64,000 nucleotides of DNA from an uncultured Eubacteriales bacterium (GTDB taxonomy: Bacteria; Bacillota; Clostridia; Oscillospirales; Acutalibacteraceae), in contig CAKSEH010000004.1 in the NCBI GenBank assembly GCA_934446475.1, forward strand, positions 1 to 64,000, given 5' to 3'. Positions 17,733 through 26,127 of the stretch are shown piece after piece. Position numbers and translations under genes: made by a program. Positions within the stretch are counted from its first letter, which is position 1, and every line of letters starts with the position of its first letter. The notes under the pieces were generated by a model that worked only from the letters and a program-made list of their open reading frames with translations, was not told where the DNA came from and did no database searches.

Positions 17733-18167
17733 TTACTCCTCCAAATTCTCCTTGATTTTATCAATTGTTTTAAAAAACGTTTTTAATTCTTCATCACTTA
17801 TTCCTTTTCGAAGTCTCTTTTCGAAATTTTGAAGGTTTAAGAGAGCCGATTTATGAATATCAGAGCCCTTTTTTGTTAAAACAATTTTTTTAAGCCTTGC
17901 GTCACTCTCAACGCTTTTTCTTTCAATAAGACCGTTTTTTTCCATAAGCTGAAGAATTTTCGTTGCGGTTGAACGGCGAATAGAAAATTTTTCTTCAAAA
18001 TCCCTCTGATATATATCTTTATCCTGATTCTCCGCAAAATACCTCAAAGCCCAGCCGTGATATCCTGTGGCAGCCTCAAACTCCTTAGGCCTTTTAGCTT
18101 CAACCCAGCGTTTTATCATATTATTAACGCTTCTTATTTCAAAGCCGATATGTCTTTTTTCTTCCAA
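17733..18167 (-). CDS. MarR-family transcriptional repressor of the ABC exporter
   Basis: Winged-helix MarR regulator of about 144 residues. The helix-turn-helix reads FEEKFSIRRSTATKILQLMEK, with recognition helix RRSTATKIL, followed by the wing region GLIERKSVESDARLKKIVLT, whose SDAR.K pattern is a MarR hallmark. It heads an operon with the two exporter genes, so it most likely represses its own operon until a ligand binds. A TTG start at 18167 is preferred because GGCGGTGAT precedes it, as in gpr and dnaX. The in-frame GTG at 18176 lies inside that ribosome site. A double palindromic operator overlaps the promoter upstream. Confidence 0.9.
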   Translation of the reverse strand: MEEKRHIGFEIRSVNNMIKRWVEAKRPKEFEAATGYHGWALRYFAENQDKDIYQRDFEEKFSIRRSTATKILQLMEKNGLIERKSVESDARLKKIVLTKKGSDIHKSALLNLQNFEKRLRKGISDEELKTFFKTIDKIKENLEE

Positions 18168-18192
18168 ATTTATCACCGCCCGACAGCAAGAA

Positions 18193-18233
18193 AATGTTAG
18201 TCAGCTAACAATATTTGTTAGCTGACTAACATT
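18193..18233. promoter_or_regulatory. Double MarR operator (nested palindromes)
   Basis: Arms 18193-18210 and 18216-18233 are perfect 18-nt inverted copies separated by ATATT. Each arm also contains its own palindrome TGTTAG-N4-CTAACA. The right arm overlaps the -10 box, so binding would block the promoter. Identity as a MarR site is inferred from position and symmetry. Confidence 0.8.
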
Positions 18234-18259
18234 ATAACGCTCGTCATATCTTTTGTCAA
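18231..18259 (-). promoter_or_regulatory. Consensus sigma-A promoter of the MarR-ABC operon
   Basis: Minus strand TTGACA (18259-18254), a 17-nt spacer and TATAAT (18236-18231). This is a perfect consensus promoter, as expected for a strongly repressed operon. Confidence 0.88.
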
Positions 18260-18289
18260 TGAACAATTTTTGAATTATTTGTTAAAATC

Positions 18290-19243
18290 TCAGGCGGTTT
18301 GCGCAAGAATGTTTTTAAAATACTCTTCGGTATCTTTATATATATTATCCATAACAGACAGAGTTTCGTCCGAACTCAGTCCCGAAGTTGCCGCAGAAAG
18401 TATTTCCGCCTTTGAAGATTCGCATTTCCCGAGAATAAGATTAACAAGTTCTTTTTTATCGCTGTATGAAGTTCCTGAAAGTTTATTAAGATAAGAAGCA
18501 CACAAAACAACTATCCTGCCTATTGCCTTTGCCGCAGCAGAGGTTTCTTCCGTGTAAGCTTTAACGGATATTGAAGTTGTATCTTTATTATCATTATCAA
18601 AATTCGATTTATCCTCACAAGGAATTTTTTCAAGCTCTTTTATTTTAAGTTCCTTTTCATTCAAGCTGTTTTTAAGCTCTTTGATCTCGAGATTTAATTC
18701 CCGATTCTTTTGTATGAGCGTTCGGTTTTGGCTCATTAAATCTTTTTTTCTCATTTTCACCGCAACCTTTTTAAATTTTCCGGACTTAAGAGTTATGACA
18801 GAGAGCAGCGATATAGAGAGCAGTGCTCCCAAACTGTCAATAACAACATCCCTGACTTCGCCGCTTCTCCCTTTCACAAAAAGCTGATGAAATTCATCGC
18901 TTGACGCATATAAGACACACAACATAAACGACAAAGCCGCCCTTAACCTAAAGCTGATACCGGTATAGCTGACAAATGTCATAAAAGAGAAAATGCCGAG
19001 CAGACAGTAAATCGAAAAGTGAGCGGTTTTTCTTACGGGAAATGCCACCTTAGCTATGGTTTGCGCCTGCTCTTGTTCGTCCATTTCGTCAAACCCCGGA
19101 TACAATGCAGAAAACACCTTATTTGTGAATCCGCCGCTTAATTTTTCACTCTCGGCAGCTTCCTGCGCCGAGAGTGAAAATATCAAAAGCATATTTAAAG
19201 TAAGAAGTAACAGTGAAGCTACTCTGAAAATTGCTTTTTTCAT
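18290..19243 (-). CDS. VanZ-like membrane protein with C-terminal coiled coil
   Basis: The N-terminal ~150 residues form a VanZ-like domain with four membrane helices and the family motifs RKTAHFSIYCLLG and YASSDEFHQLFVKGRSGEV followed by DVVIDSLGA. A charged coiled coil follows (NRELNLEIKELKNSLNEKEL), then a less conserved C-terminal segment of ~100 residues. VanZ itself confers low-level teicoplanin resistance; most homologues have no known role. I start at MKKAIFR (19243), eight bases after the M23 gene stop, because an upstream reading would overlap that gene. It closes the FtsEX-M23 operon, suggesting a cell-envelope job. Confidence 0.82.
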   Translation of the reverse strand: MKKAIFRVASLLLLTLNMLLIFSLSAQEAAESEKLSGGFTNKVFSALYPGFDEMDEQEQAQTIAKVAFPVRKTAHFSIYCLLGIFSFMTFVSYTGISFRLRAALSFMLCVLYASSDEFHQLFVKGRSGEVRDVVIDSLGALLSISLLSVITLKSGKFKKVAVKMRKKDLMSQNRTLIQKNRELNLEIKELKNSLNEKELKIKELEKIPCEDKSNFDNDNKDTTSISVKAYTEETSAAAKAIGRIVVLCASYLNKLSGTSYSDKKELVNLILGKCESSKAEILSAATSGLSSDETLSVMDNIYKDTEEYFKNILAQTA

Positions 19244-19250
19244 AGTATTA

Positions 19251-20495
19251 TCAGCCGAAGAAATACGGAGTCGGGTTAACGGCATTTGAATGGGTGTTCC
19301 TACCGCCTACGAGCAAAGTAAGATGCAAATGATATCCTGTTGACGAACCGGTCGTTCCGACATATCCGAGCAACTGACCCTGCTTTACTTTTCCCGACGA
19401 TACGACAATTGAATCCATATGTCCGTAAATAGCGCCTATTCGCTGTTGCTGACCCTTAATATTCATCCAGCCGTGGTCTATCCTCAGGTGGTTTCCGAAT
19501 CCGCTGCCGCAGGAGCAAATAGGTGTCTTACTCTTATGGGGGCAGCTGTTATAGCTCTGATATATCTCGCCGTCCGCAATAGCGACAACCGGTTTTAAGT
19601 AAATTCCGCCTGCGGAAATATCTATACCGTAATGGAATCCGCCCGAGCGGTATCCCCAACCCGAATATATGTTTCTCGTATAAGGAACGGGCCACATAAG
19701 ATTAGTATTCGGATTTATAAATCCTGTAGTGTTATCAAGATGCTGCTGCATATTCTGCAAAGCCTGTTGTTTAGCCTTTATAGCAGCATTGACCGACGCT
19801 AAATCTTTATCCTGCTGAGCCTTACTTGAGTTTATACTGCTGTAAAGTTTTTGTGCCTCTGCTTCTTCGCTTTTAAGCTGATTTTGCTGTTCCTGGATAG
19901 AGGCTCTGATGCTTACCTGAGATTCAAGCAGCTTATTATTTTCCTCATTTTTCTTATTAAGAACATCTATCGCAGCTTTTATTTCTTCCATAATTGCCTT
20001 ATCCCTTGCGGAAACGGAAGATGTGAGCTGCGCAAGCTGCAAGAAATCGGAAAAGCTCTCGGCTCCGAGCAGAATTTTAACATTACTGTCGGAATTACTC
20101 ATATAGATTGCTCTGAGCCTTTTTTTGAACTCAAGCTTATCGGATTCTATTTCTTTGTTTTTAGCATCTATCTCTGCCTTATTTTTTGCAATAGCGGAGT
20201 TTATGCTGTTTATTTCCGAATTGCAGCGATTTATCTGTGCCTGTGTGTTCGCTATTTTTTTCTGCACCGCCGCAAGCACTGCAGCCTGATTGTTTGACTG
20301 CTTTTTAAGATTATTTATCTCATTTTGAATTTTTGCCGCTTCCTGCTGCAGTTTGTTAATATCGTTTCTGAGCTGGTTTTCCTGAGCCGAGGCTGCGTTT
20401 ACATTAAAAGAAAAACCCAGCGTACTGTAAAAACAGGTTGCAAAAAGCACTGCGCAAATTATAAGAGATACTGCTTTAATACAGGTCTTTTTCAT
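19251..20495 (-). CDS. Coiled-coil M23 peptidoglycan hydrolase, probable FtsEX effector
   Basis: A secreted hydrolase of about 414 residues. A signal peptide (to NVNAASA) is followed by a long coiled coil (residues ~35-260) rich in Q, N and K, then an M23/LytM domain. Zinc ligands are visible: H288 and D292 in FHYGIDIS, and HLH at 389-391. A cysteine-rich loop (SCPHKSKTPICSCGSGFG) lies between them. FtsEX transporters activate coiled-coil hydrolases such as EnvC, PcsB or CwlO, and this gene directly follows ftsX. I therefore infer it is the FtsEX-gated septal hydrolase. Start ATG 20495 follows AAGGAG; a longer reading would lack the signal-peptide geometry. Confidence 0.9.
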   Translation of the reverse strand: MKKTCIKAVSLIICAVLFATCFYSTLGFSFNVNAASAQENQLRNDINKLQQEAAKIQNEINNLKKQSNNQAAVLAAVQKKIANTQAQINRCNSEINSINSAIAKNKAEIDAKNKEIESDKLEFKKRLRAIYMSNSDSNVKILLGAESFSDFLQLAQLTSSVSARDKAIMEEIKAAIDVLNKKNEENNKLLESQVSIRASIQEQQNQLKSEEAEAQKLYSSINSSKAQQDKDLASVNAAIKAKQQALQNMQQHLDNTTGFINPNTNLMWPVPYTRNIYSGWGYRSGGFHYGIDISAGGIYLKPVVAIADGEIYQSYNSCPHKSKTPICSCGSGFGNHLRIDHGWMNIKGQQQRIGAIYGHMDSIVVSSGKVKQGQLLGYVGTTGSSTGYHLHLTLLVGGRNTHSNAVNPTPYFFG

Positions 20496-20516
20496 TGGTT
20501 TACTCCTTAAATTCAA

Positions 20517-21572
20517 TCAGATTGCCGCAAACTCGCTTCCCTCTTTACGGAGGTACTTACTTATCATTATTACACTTCCGAGAACGCCCGCAAACACGCC
20601 TATTCCGACAAATATCAACAGCAAATACCACGCCACATCTTTATAAAGCACCAAATCGGCGGTTCCGAGAGCTTTTGAAATCGCTTCGGACGCTATTCGG
20701 TAACAAACATAAAGCAGACCTTCGGATATAAGTGCCGATATAAGCCCTATAAGCATACCTTCGACAACAAACGGAATTCTTACAAAAGCGTCGGTCGCTC
20801 CGACTGCCTTCATAATGCTTATTTCAAGCTTTCTGTTATACATCGTTACCCTTATTGTGTTGGATACTATCACAAGAGATATCACCATAAGTATCGCTAT
20901 TATCCAAAATCCCGCTATTGTAACGCCCTTTTTGATGGCCGAAATTTTATCTGCAAGGTCGCCCTGTGACTGAATCGTATCGACTCCGTTTATTTTCTTT
21001 ATCTGATTAACGGTATCGTCAAACTTAGTCATATCCTCCATAGTGACCTTAGCTGCAGCGGAAAGCGGATTACCGTATTTATCGTTTAAAAACGAGAAAT
21101 ACTGCTCCTGACCTTCAAGCATATTTGCTTTTACGGATTCAAGACCGGCGTCTCCCGATATATATTCCGCAGACTTAACATTCGGCAATTTCTCTATTTC
21201 GGCGCAAAGCGCTCTTGCTTCCTTTTCATCGTGAATAATATAATCGGATGCCTTAATCCCGTTTTCATCCGCCTGCTCACCGTTATCTGCATTATCCTGA
21301 ACCGCCTGTCCGTCAGCAGGGGCGGAGGACGCCGAATTATCGGTGCTGTCGCCGTAAAGCGCCCAACTGTAGTCCTTCATATAGACCATAACAACATTCT
21401 GTTGCTCCAGTCTTCCCATAGCCTTGTTTACATTTTCGGATATCATAACCGCAAGGCCTATAACAACCATACACGCCACAAGCACGCCTATCGAAGCAAG
21501 GGACATAAGTCTGTTAGCCCAGGCATTCGCAAAGCCTTCCCTTATGAGGTATTTAAAACTTCTCATTTTCAC
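20517..21572 (-). CDS. ftsX: Cell division protein FtsX
   Basis: Permease-like FtsX with four transmembrane helices, one after MKMRSFKYLIREGFANAWANR and three near the C-terminus. A large outer domain (residues ~45-215) should bind the hydrolase. FtsX transmits ATP hydrolysis by FtsE across the membrane and does not transport a known solute. A low-complexity acidic insert of about 40 residues (SSAPADGQAVQDNADNGEQA) sits early in the outer domain. The start is GTG 21572, nine bases after GGAGG, and it overlaps the ftsE stop (GTGA). The conserved C-terminal segment AVGATDAFVRIPFVVEG is present. Confidence 0.95.
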   Translation of the reverse strand: MKMRSFKYLIREGFANAWANRLMSLASIGVLVACMVVIGLAVMISENVNKAMGRLEQQNVVMVYMKDYSWALYGDSTDNSASSAPADGQAVQDNADNGEQADENGIKASDYIIHDEKEARALCAEIEKLPNVKSAEYISGDAGLESVKANMLEGQEQYFSFLNDKYGNPLSAAAKVTMEDMTKFDDTVNQIKKINGVDTIQSQGDLADKISAIKKGVTIAGFWIIAILMVISLVIVSNTIRVTMYNRKLEISIMKAVGATDAFVRIPFVVEGMLIGLISALISEGLLYVCYRIASEAISKALGTADLVLYKDVAWYLLLIFVGIGVFAGVLGSVIMISKYLRKEGSEFAAI

Positions 21573-22306
21573 TGTGAAATACCTCCGGCAGCATTATCGG
21601 CAACTATTTTTCCCGAATCAAGCATAATGACCCTATGCTGAAAATCACGGACAAGATTATGATCGTGCGTTACCATTAAAACGGTAGTACCCCTCTTGTT
21701 TATTTCGGTAAGTAAAGACACTATCTCATAAGACATATTGGGGTCGACATTTCCCGTAGGCTCGTCCGCAATTATAAGGTCGGGAGCGTTAACAAGAGCA
21801 CGGGCAAGTCCCACTCTCTGCTGCTCGCCGCCCGACAGCTCCCTCGGCATAGATCTGGCTTTATCTCCGAGTCCGACCTTACTGAGGGCTTTTGTTACCT
21901 CTCTTCTTATCTGCCTTCCCGATGCACCTACAACGTGCATCGCAAAAGCGACATTATCAAAAACATTCATTTTAGGAATAAGCCTGAAATCCTGAAAAAC
22001 TATCCCCATTGTACGCCTGAGCATCGGAACCTGACGCCTCGGCATTTTAGTCAGATCAAATCCGTTTACCGTAATAGTTCCGGTGCTTGCCTTTTCTTCC
22101 CTCATTATGAGCTTCATAAAGGTACTTTTGCCTGCGCCAGACGAACCCACAACGAAAACAAATTCGCCGCTGTTTATTCTGATATTAACATCCTCAAGAG
22201 CGTGCGTCCCCGTAAGATAAGTTTTTGAAACTCCTTTGAATTCAATAACCGGTCTGTCGGGGTCATATACCGCACCGGAGGAAACATCAAACATTTCCCG
22301 ATCCAT
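21569..22306 (-). CDS. ftsE: Cell division ATP-binding protein FtsE
   Basis: FtsE ATPase, 245 residues. Motifs are Walker A GSSGAGKST, the conserved FQDFRLIP after the Q-loop, signature LSGGEQQR, and Walker B LIIADEPTGNVDP followed by VTHD. All are typical of FtsE rather than of general ABC importers. It pairs with FtsX and regulates septal peptidoglycan hydrolysis. The N-terminus is about 18 residues longer than usual before the ABC domain (MDREMFDVSSGAVYDPDRP). A GGAGAT ribosome site precedes the ATG. The gene follows the PucR-type regulator by 21 nt. Confidence 0.96.
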   Translation of the reverse strand: MDREMFDVSSGAVYDPDRPVIEFKGVSKTYLTGTHALEDVNIRINSGEFVFVVGSSGAGKSTFMKLIMREEKASTGTITVNGFDLTKMPRRQVPMLRRTMGIVFQDFRLIPKMNVFDNVAFAMHVVGASGRQIRREVTKALSKVGLGDKARSMPRELSGGEQQRVGLARALVNAPDLIIADEPTGNVDPNMSYEIVSLLTEINKRGTTVLMVTHDHNLVRDFQHRVIMLDSGKIVADNAAGGISQ

Positions 22307-22327
22307 TAAAATTTATATCTCCTGTAA

Positions 22328-23404
22328 TCAATACTTTATAGGTGTGCTCTTAAGATATTTATTTACCATAAGTGCTATTTTAAAGACGATAGCGTGATCA
22401 AACTCTCTAAGGTCAAGCCCCGTTATTTTCTTTATCTTTTCAAGTCTGTAAACCAAAGTGTTACGGTGAACAAAAAGTTTTCTTGAGGTTTCCGAAACAT
22501 TGAGGTTGTTTTCAAAGAAACGCTGAATGGTAAAGAGTGTTTCCTGATCGAGACTGTCTATAGAACCTCTTTTGAAGATTTCACGAAGGAAGGTCTCGCA
22601 AAGAGTGGTGGGAAGCTGATAAATGAGTCTTGCTATTCCGAGATTATCGTAAGAAACTATAGTCTTTTCGGTATCGAAAACTTTGCCTACTTCAAGCGCT
22701 ATCTGGGCTTCTTTGAAAGATGAAGCAAGGTCCTTAAGATTATCAACGGTCGTTCCCACGCCTATAACTGCGTGAACAAAAAACTCTCCCGAAAGAGTAT
22801 CGGCTATTGTTGCGGCGAGGTTTTCGATATGCTTTGATTCGATTCCCGCTTTTGTTTCCTTGACAAGCGCAATATCCGTTTCGTTTATATTTATAACAAA
22901 ATCCTTTGTTTTATCGGGGAAAAGGTTCTGAAGGACATCATAAACCGAAACATCATTAGGTTCAACCATACGGATAAGCAAAACCGTTCTTAAGGCGTCG
23001 CTGTTAAAATAAAGCTCTCTTGCCTTAATATAGATATCTCCGGGGAGAATATTATCAAGGATTATATTCTTAATAAAGTTGCTCCTGTCATACTTTTCAT
23101 CGTAATAAAACTTAATATTTGAAAAGGAGACCGCCAAAACCGCCGCATATTTAGAGGCAATTATATCGTCACCCTCCACAAACACGGTATATTCAAATGT
23201 CTGCGATCCGCCGAGCGATTTTAAAGTATATCCGTCGGAAGTATACAAATCTCCCGATGCGGGCGGTGCAGATGAAAGCTGCTCTCCTATCTTGCCGAGC
23301 TGACTGCAGGCAATTACTGTCATATTCTCATCGACAACACCGAAGGTTTTATCGATAACATCCTTCATCTGATGAATTACTCCCTGAAACAGGCGGTTTG
23401 ACAT
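22328..23404 (-). CDS. PucR/CdaR-type transcriptional regulator
   Basis: A 358-residue regulator of the PucR/CdaR class. The last ~60 residues form the C-terminal helix-turn-helix (FFENNLNVSETSRKLFVHRN, then TLVYRLEKIKKITGLDLR), which is diagnostic for the family. The centre resembles the GGDEF-like/linker region of these proteins, and the N-terminus resembles a GAF/sugar-diacid-like sensor but is divergent. It heads the ftsE-ftsX-M23-VanZ operon, so it may regulate cell-wall remodelling. The ligand is unknown. The start ATG follows a GGGGGAAG ribosome site. Confidence 0.88.
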   Translation of the reverse strand: MSNRLFQGVIHQMKDVIDKTFGVVDENMTVIACSQLGKIGEQLSSAPPASGDLYTSDGYTLKSLGGSQTFEYTVFVEGDDIIASKYAAVLAVSFSNIKFYYDEKYDRSNFIKNIILDNILPGDIYIKARELYFNSDALRTVLLIRMVEPNDVSVYDVLQNLFPDKTKDFVININETDIALVKETKAGIESKHIENLAATIADTLSGEFFVHAVIGVGTTVDNLKDLASSFKEAQIALEVGKVFDTEKTIVSYDNLGIARLIYQLPTTLCETFLREIFKRGSIDSLDQETLFTIQRFFENNLNVSETSRKLFVHRNTLVYRLEKIKKITGLDLREFDHAIVFKIALMVNKYLKSTPIKY

Positions 23405-23449
23405 AATAACACTTCCCCCATAATATTAAAAATAAATTAAACCAACTAT

Positions 23450-23478
23450 ATTTTACACAATAACTCGACTTTTTTCAA
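23450..23478 (-). promoter_or_regulatory. Sigma-A-type promoter of the PucR-ftsEX operon
   Basis: Minus strand TTGAAA (23478-23473), 17-nt spacer, TAAAAT (23455-23450), about 45 nt upstream of the regulator gene. A direct repeat GTTAC-N6-GTTAC lies just upstream at 23497-23512. Confidence 0.65.
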
Positions 23479-23515
23479 GTGCTTATTCAAAAAAAGTTAC
23501 AAAAAAGTTACAGTT

Positions 23516-24076
23516 TCAGATATTTTTGCAAAGCGACTGCATATAACCGTCGGTAAATTCGGTTTCAAACACCGCATCCTTTATTTTCACCGTATTTACC
23601 CCTGCTCCCAGTGAAAGGTTCAGTCCCTTCATTTTTATGTAAGCCTCTTTTTTCGTCCACACCTCAAAAAAGCGGTTGTTATGCAGATTTTCGTCCGAAT
23701 TTACATACTGTATTTCCTCAAGGGTAAAAAGCCTGTAATCGTTTTTTATCGCAATCGGTCTGACAAGTTCGATATCCACCCCTACGGGGTCCTCCGAAAC
23801 AACACAGACAGAATACTCCCCACTGTGTGAAATACTGAAACAGCAAAAATCAAGCAAGGGCTTTCCGTTTTCGTTATAAGAAAATGTATAACCGTCTCTT
23901 TTAAAATTCTTATTTATAAGCCGGCGAAGCAAAATAAGCCCTGCAAGCGAGCGGCGTTTATCATCTGTGCGCATCCGTGAAATGCGTTTTATATTGAGTT
24001 GTGAGAGGCGGTTATATTCTTTTAAATATTCGCTTTCCTCAATATCGGTTATTTTAACCCTCAAAAGATCTGTCAT
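23516..24076 (-). CDS. 4'-phosphopantetheinyl transferase (Sfp/AcpT type)
   Basis: Transfers 4'-phosphopantetheine from CoA to a carrier-protein serine. It is a small Sfp-like enzyme of 186 residues with the conserved motifs ISHSGEYSVCVV, PVGVDIELVRP (metal-binding Asp and Glu) and FFEVWTKKEAYIKMKG. The ATG overlaps the prfB stop (ATGA), so it is translated with the release factor. No polyketide or peptide synthetase lies in the window, so the target could be a fatty-acid carrier protein or one encoded elsewhere. No terminator is obvious before the PucR promoter downstream. Confidence 0.92.
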   Translation of the reverse strand: MTDLLRVKITDIEESEYLKEYNRLSQLNIKRISRMRTDDKRRSLAGLILLRRLINKNFKRDGYTFSYNENGKPLLDFCCFSISHSGEYSVCVVSEDPVGVDIELVRPIAIKNDYRLFTLEEIQYVNSDENLHNNRFFEVWTKKEAYIKMKGLNLSLGAGVNTVKIKDAVFETEFTDGYMQSLCKNI

Positions 24077-25191
24077 TTTGAAAGTTCGTTTTTGGACGCC
24101 GCCTTTAAATATGCGTTTATAAATCCGTCAAGGTCGCCGTCCATAACGGCGTTTATATTACCCGATTCAAAACCCGTTCTGTGGTCCTTTGCAAGTGTGT
24201 AAGGCATAAAAACATAAGACCTTATCTGCGAACCCCACGCAATCTCTTTCTGAACACCTTTGATATCTTCGATTTTTTCAAGGTGTTCTCTTTCTTTTAT
24301 TTCAAGAAGCTTGGATTTAAGCATTTTCATAGCCTGATCCCTGTTCTGGAACTGACTGCGTTCATTCTGGCAGGCAACCACTATTCCTGTAGGAATATGT
24401 GTAAGCCTTACCGCAGAAGAGGTTTTGTTTATATGTTGTCCGCCTGCACCCGATGAGCGGAAAACATCCATTTTAATATCCTCATCTCTTATTTCGATAT
24501 CGGTATCATCCGCTATTTCAGGCATTACTTCCACCGAAGCAAATGAGGTATGCCTTCTTCCCGAAGCGTCAAAAGGAGAAACACGAACAAGTCTGTGGAC
24601 TCCCGATTCGCTTTTAAGGTAGCCGTAAGCATTATCGCCCTCTATCAACATAACAGCACTTTTAAGACCGGCTTCATCACCGTCAAGAAAATCGAGGACC
24701 TTGACCGAAAAGCCGTGTCTCTCGGACCAACGGGTATACATACGCACCAGCATCTGAACCCAGTCCATAGCCTCGGTACCGCCCGCTCCTGCGTGAAATG
24801 TAAGTATTGCGTTATTTGAATCGTACTGTCCGTTTAAAAGCGTGGCAAGTCTCTGAGAAGCAAGATCTTTCTCAAGTTTATCTATTGAATCGGATATTTC
24901 ACCCACGAGTGAAATATCTCCTTCCTCATCGCCCATTTCTATCAAAACAAGCAGGTCTTCATATGAGGAAACAGTCTTATCATAAGCTTCAACGGTGTTT
25001 TTGAGCTTTCCTGTCTTTTGAAGAACGGCTCTTGAATTATCAACATCGTCCCAAAAGCCGTCTGCTGCTGCCTTTTGTTCAAGCTCCTCTATTTCCCTTT
25101 TAAGATTATCGTAGCCTATGGCATCCTTAAGGTCCTTTATTTCCTGTTCGTTTGCCGTAAGGCGAAGTTTAAGCTGCTCAAATTCAAGCAT
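24073..25191 (-). CDS. prfB: Peptide chain release factor 2, without programmed frameshift
   Basis: RF2 recognises UAA and UGA stop codons and triggers peptide release. The codon-recognition motif SPFD is at LVRVSPFDASGRRHTSFAS, and the catalytic GGQ is in SSGAGGQHINKTSSAVRLTH. At 372 residues it is full length. The N-terminus reads straight through (KDLKDAIGYDNLKREI) where most bacterial prfB genes carry an in-frame UGA and a +1 shift, so autoregulation by frameshift is absent here. A GGAGG site lies at good spacing before the ATG. It overlaps the phosphopantetheinyl transferase gene and follows prmA. Confidence 0.97.
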   Translation of the reverse strand: MLEFEQLKLRLTANEQEIKDLKDAIGYDNLKREIEELEQKAAADGFWDDVDNSRAVLQKTGKLKNTVEAYDKTVSSYEDLLVLIEMGDEEGDISLVGEISDSIDKLEKDLASQRLATLLNGQYDSNNAILTFHAGAGGTEAMDWVQMLVRMYTRWSERHGFSVKVLDFLDGDEAGLKSAVMLIEGDNAYGYLKSESGVHRLVRVSPFDASGRRHTSFASVEVMPEIADDTDIEIRDEDIKMDVFRSSGAGGQHINKTSSAVRLTHIPTGIVVACQNERSQFQNRDQAMKMLKSKLLEIKEREHLEKIEDIKGVQKEIAWGSQIRSYVFMPYTLAKDHRTGFESGNINAVMDGDLDGFINAYLKAASKNELSK

Positions 25192-25209
25192 CGGTTTTCC
25201 TCCGGTTAA

Positions 25210-26127
25210 TTATTTTTTAAGCACATATGCGTGCCATTCGTCACGCACTGATTTTTCAACTGTTTTAAACCCGTGCTCAAGAGCGCTTTTTTCAACCTCT
25301 TCCGCACGTATATCTATTATTCCGGAAACGATAAGTATACCGTCGTCGGTCATAAATTCCTTTATTCCGTCAAAAAGGCGCATAACAACATCCGCTATTA
25401 TATTGGCGCAGACTATATCGTATTTCCCTTCGACCTTTTCGGCAAGATCACCTACTTTAAAGCTGCATTTTTCATCCGTGCCGTTTATCCTTGCGTTTTC
25501 CTCTGCAGTTTTAACCGACTGCGCATCAATATCTATTCCCACAGCCTCTTTTGCGCCTAATAATGCGGATGCAATTGCAAGTATTCCGCTCCCTGTTCCT
25601 ACATCCAGTACCTTTGAGTTCTGATTTACTGCCTTTTCAAGGACTTCAAGGCACAGCGAGGTTGTAGCGTGAGTTCCCGTCCCGAATGCGGCGCCCGGAT
25701 CAAGCTTTATAACGGTTCTGTTATCCGGATTATCGTATTTTTCCCAACTCGGGCAAACGGCAAGTTTTTCTCCTATTTCAAAAGCTTTAAAATACTTTTT
25801 CCAGTTCTCGTTCCAATCGCTGTCGTCAACACCTATACTTTCGATCTCACAGTTTATTCCCGCAGCAGACATCCGTTCTTTAAGGTAAGAAAGAGCCTCA
25901 GAGGCGTTATCGCTTTCGGAAATATACATATGAATCACGGATTTTGTCCTATCCTTTAAAGTTAATTCCTCGTCTATAAGATCAACGTGGGCAATTTCCA
26001 TTGCCTCTTCCTCAAGATCGGAATAATCCTCGATATATATACCGTAAGGTACTGCCATATTTGCTATTGCTGCCGCCTCATCGGTCTGACTAAGAGGCAC
26101 AGTAGCCTTTATTTCGGTCCAATTCAT
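25210..26127 (-). CDS. prmA: Ribosomal protein L11 methyltransferase
   Basis: Class I SAM-dependent methyltransferase that methylates ribosomal protein L11. Glycine-rich motif I VLDVGTGSGILAIASALLGA lies near residue 175, followed by the acidic VGIDID. The preceding PGAAFGTGTHATTSLCLE and the catalytic-region CANIIADV are characteristic of PrmA. The length of 305 residues is normal. The start overlaps the alaX stop by four bases, and AAAGGAAAG precedes it. It sits between alaX and prfB, two other translation-fidelity genes. Confidence 0.95.
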   Translation of the reverse strand: MNWTEIKATVPLSQTDEAAAIANMAVPYGIYIEDYSDLEEEAMEIAHVDLIDEELTLKDRTKSVIHMYISESDNASEALSYLKERMSAAGINCEIESIGVDDSDWNENWKKYFKAFEIGEKLAVCPSWEKYDNPDNRTVIKLDPGAAFGTGTHATTSLCLEVLEKAVNQNSKVLDVGTGSGILAIASALLGAKEAVGIDIDAQSVKTAEENARINGTDEKCSFKVGDLAEKVEGKYDIVCANIIADVVMRLFDGIKEFMTDDGILIVSGIIDIRAEEVEKSALEHGFKTVEKSVRDEWHAYVLKK

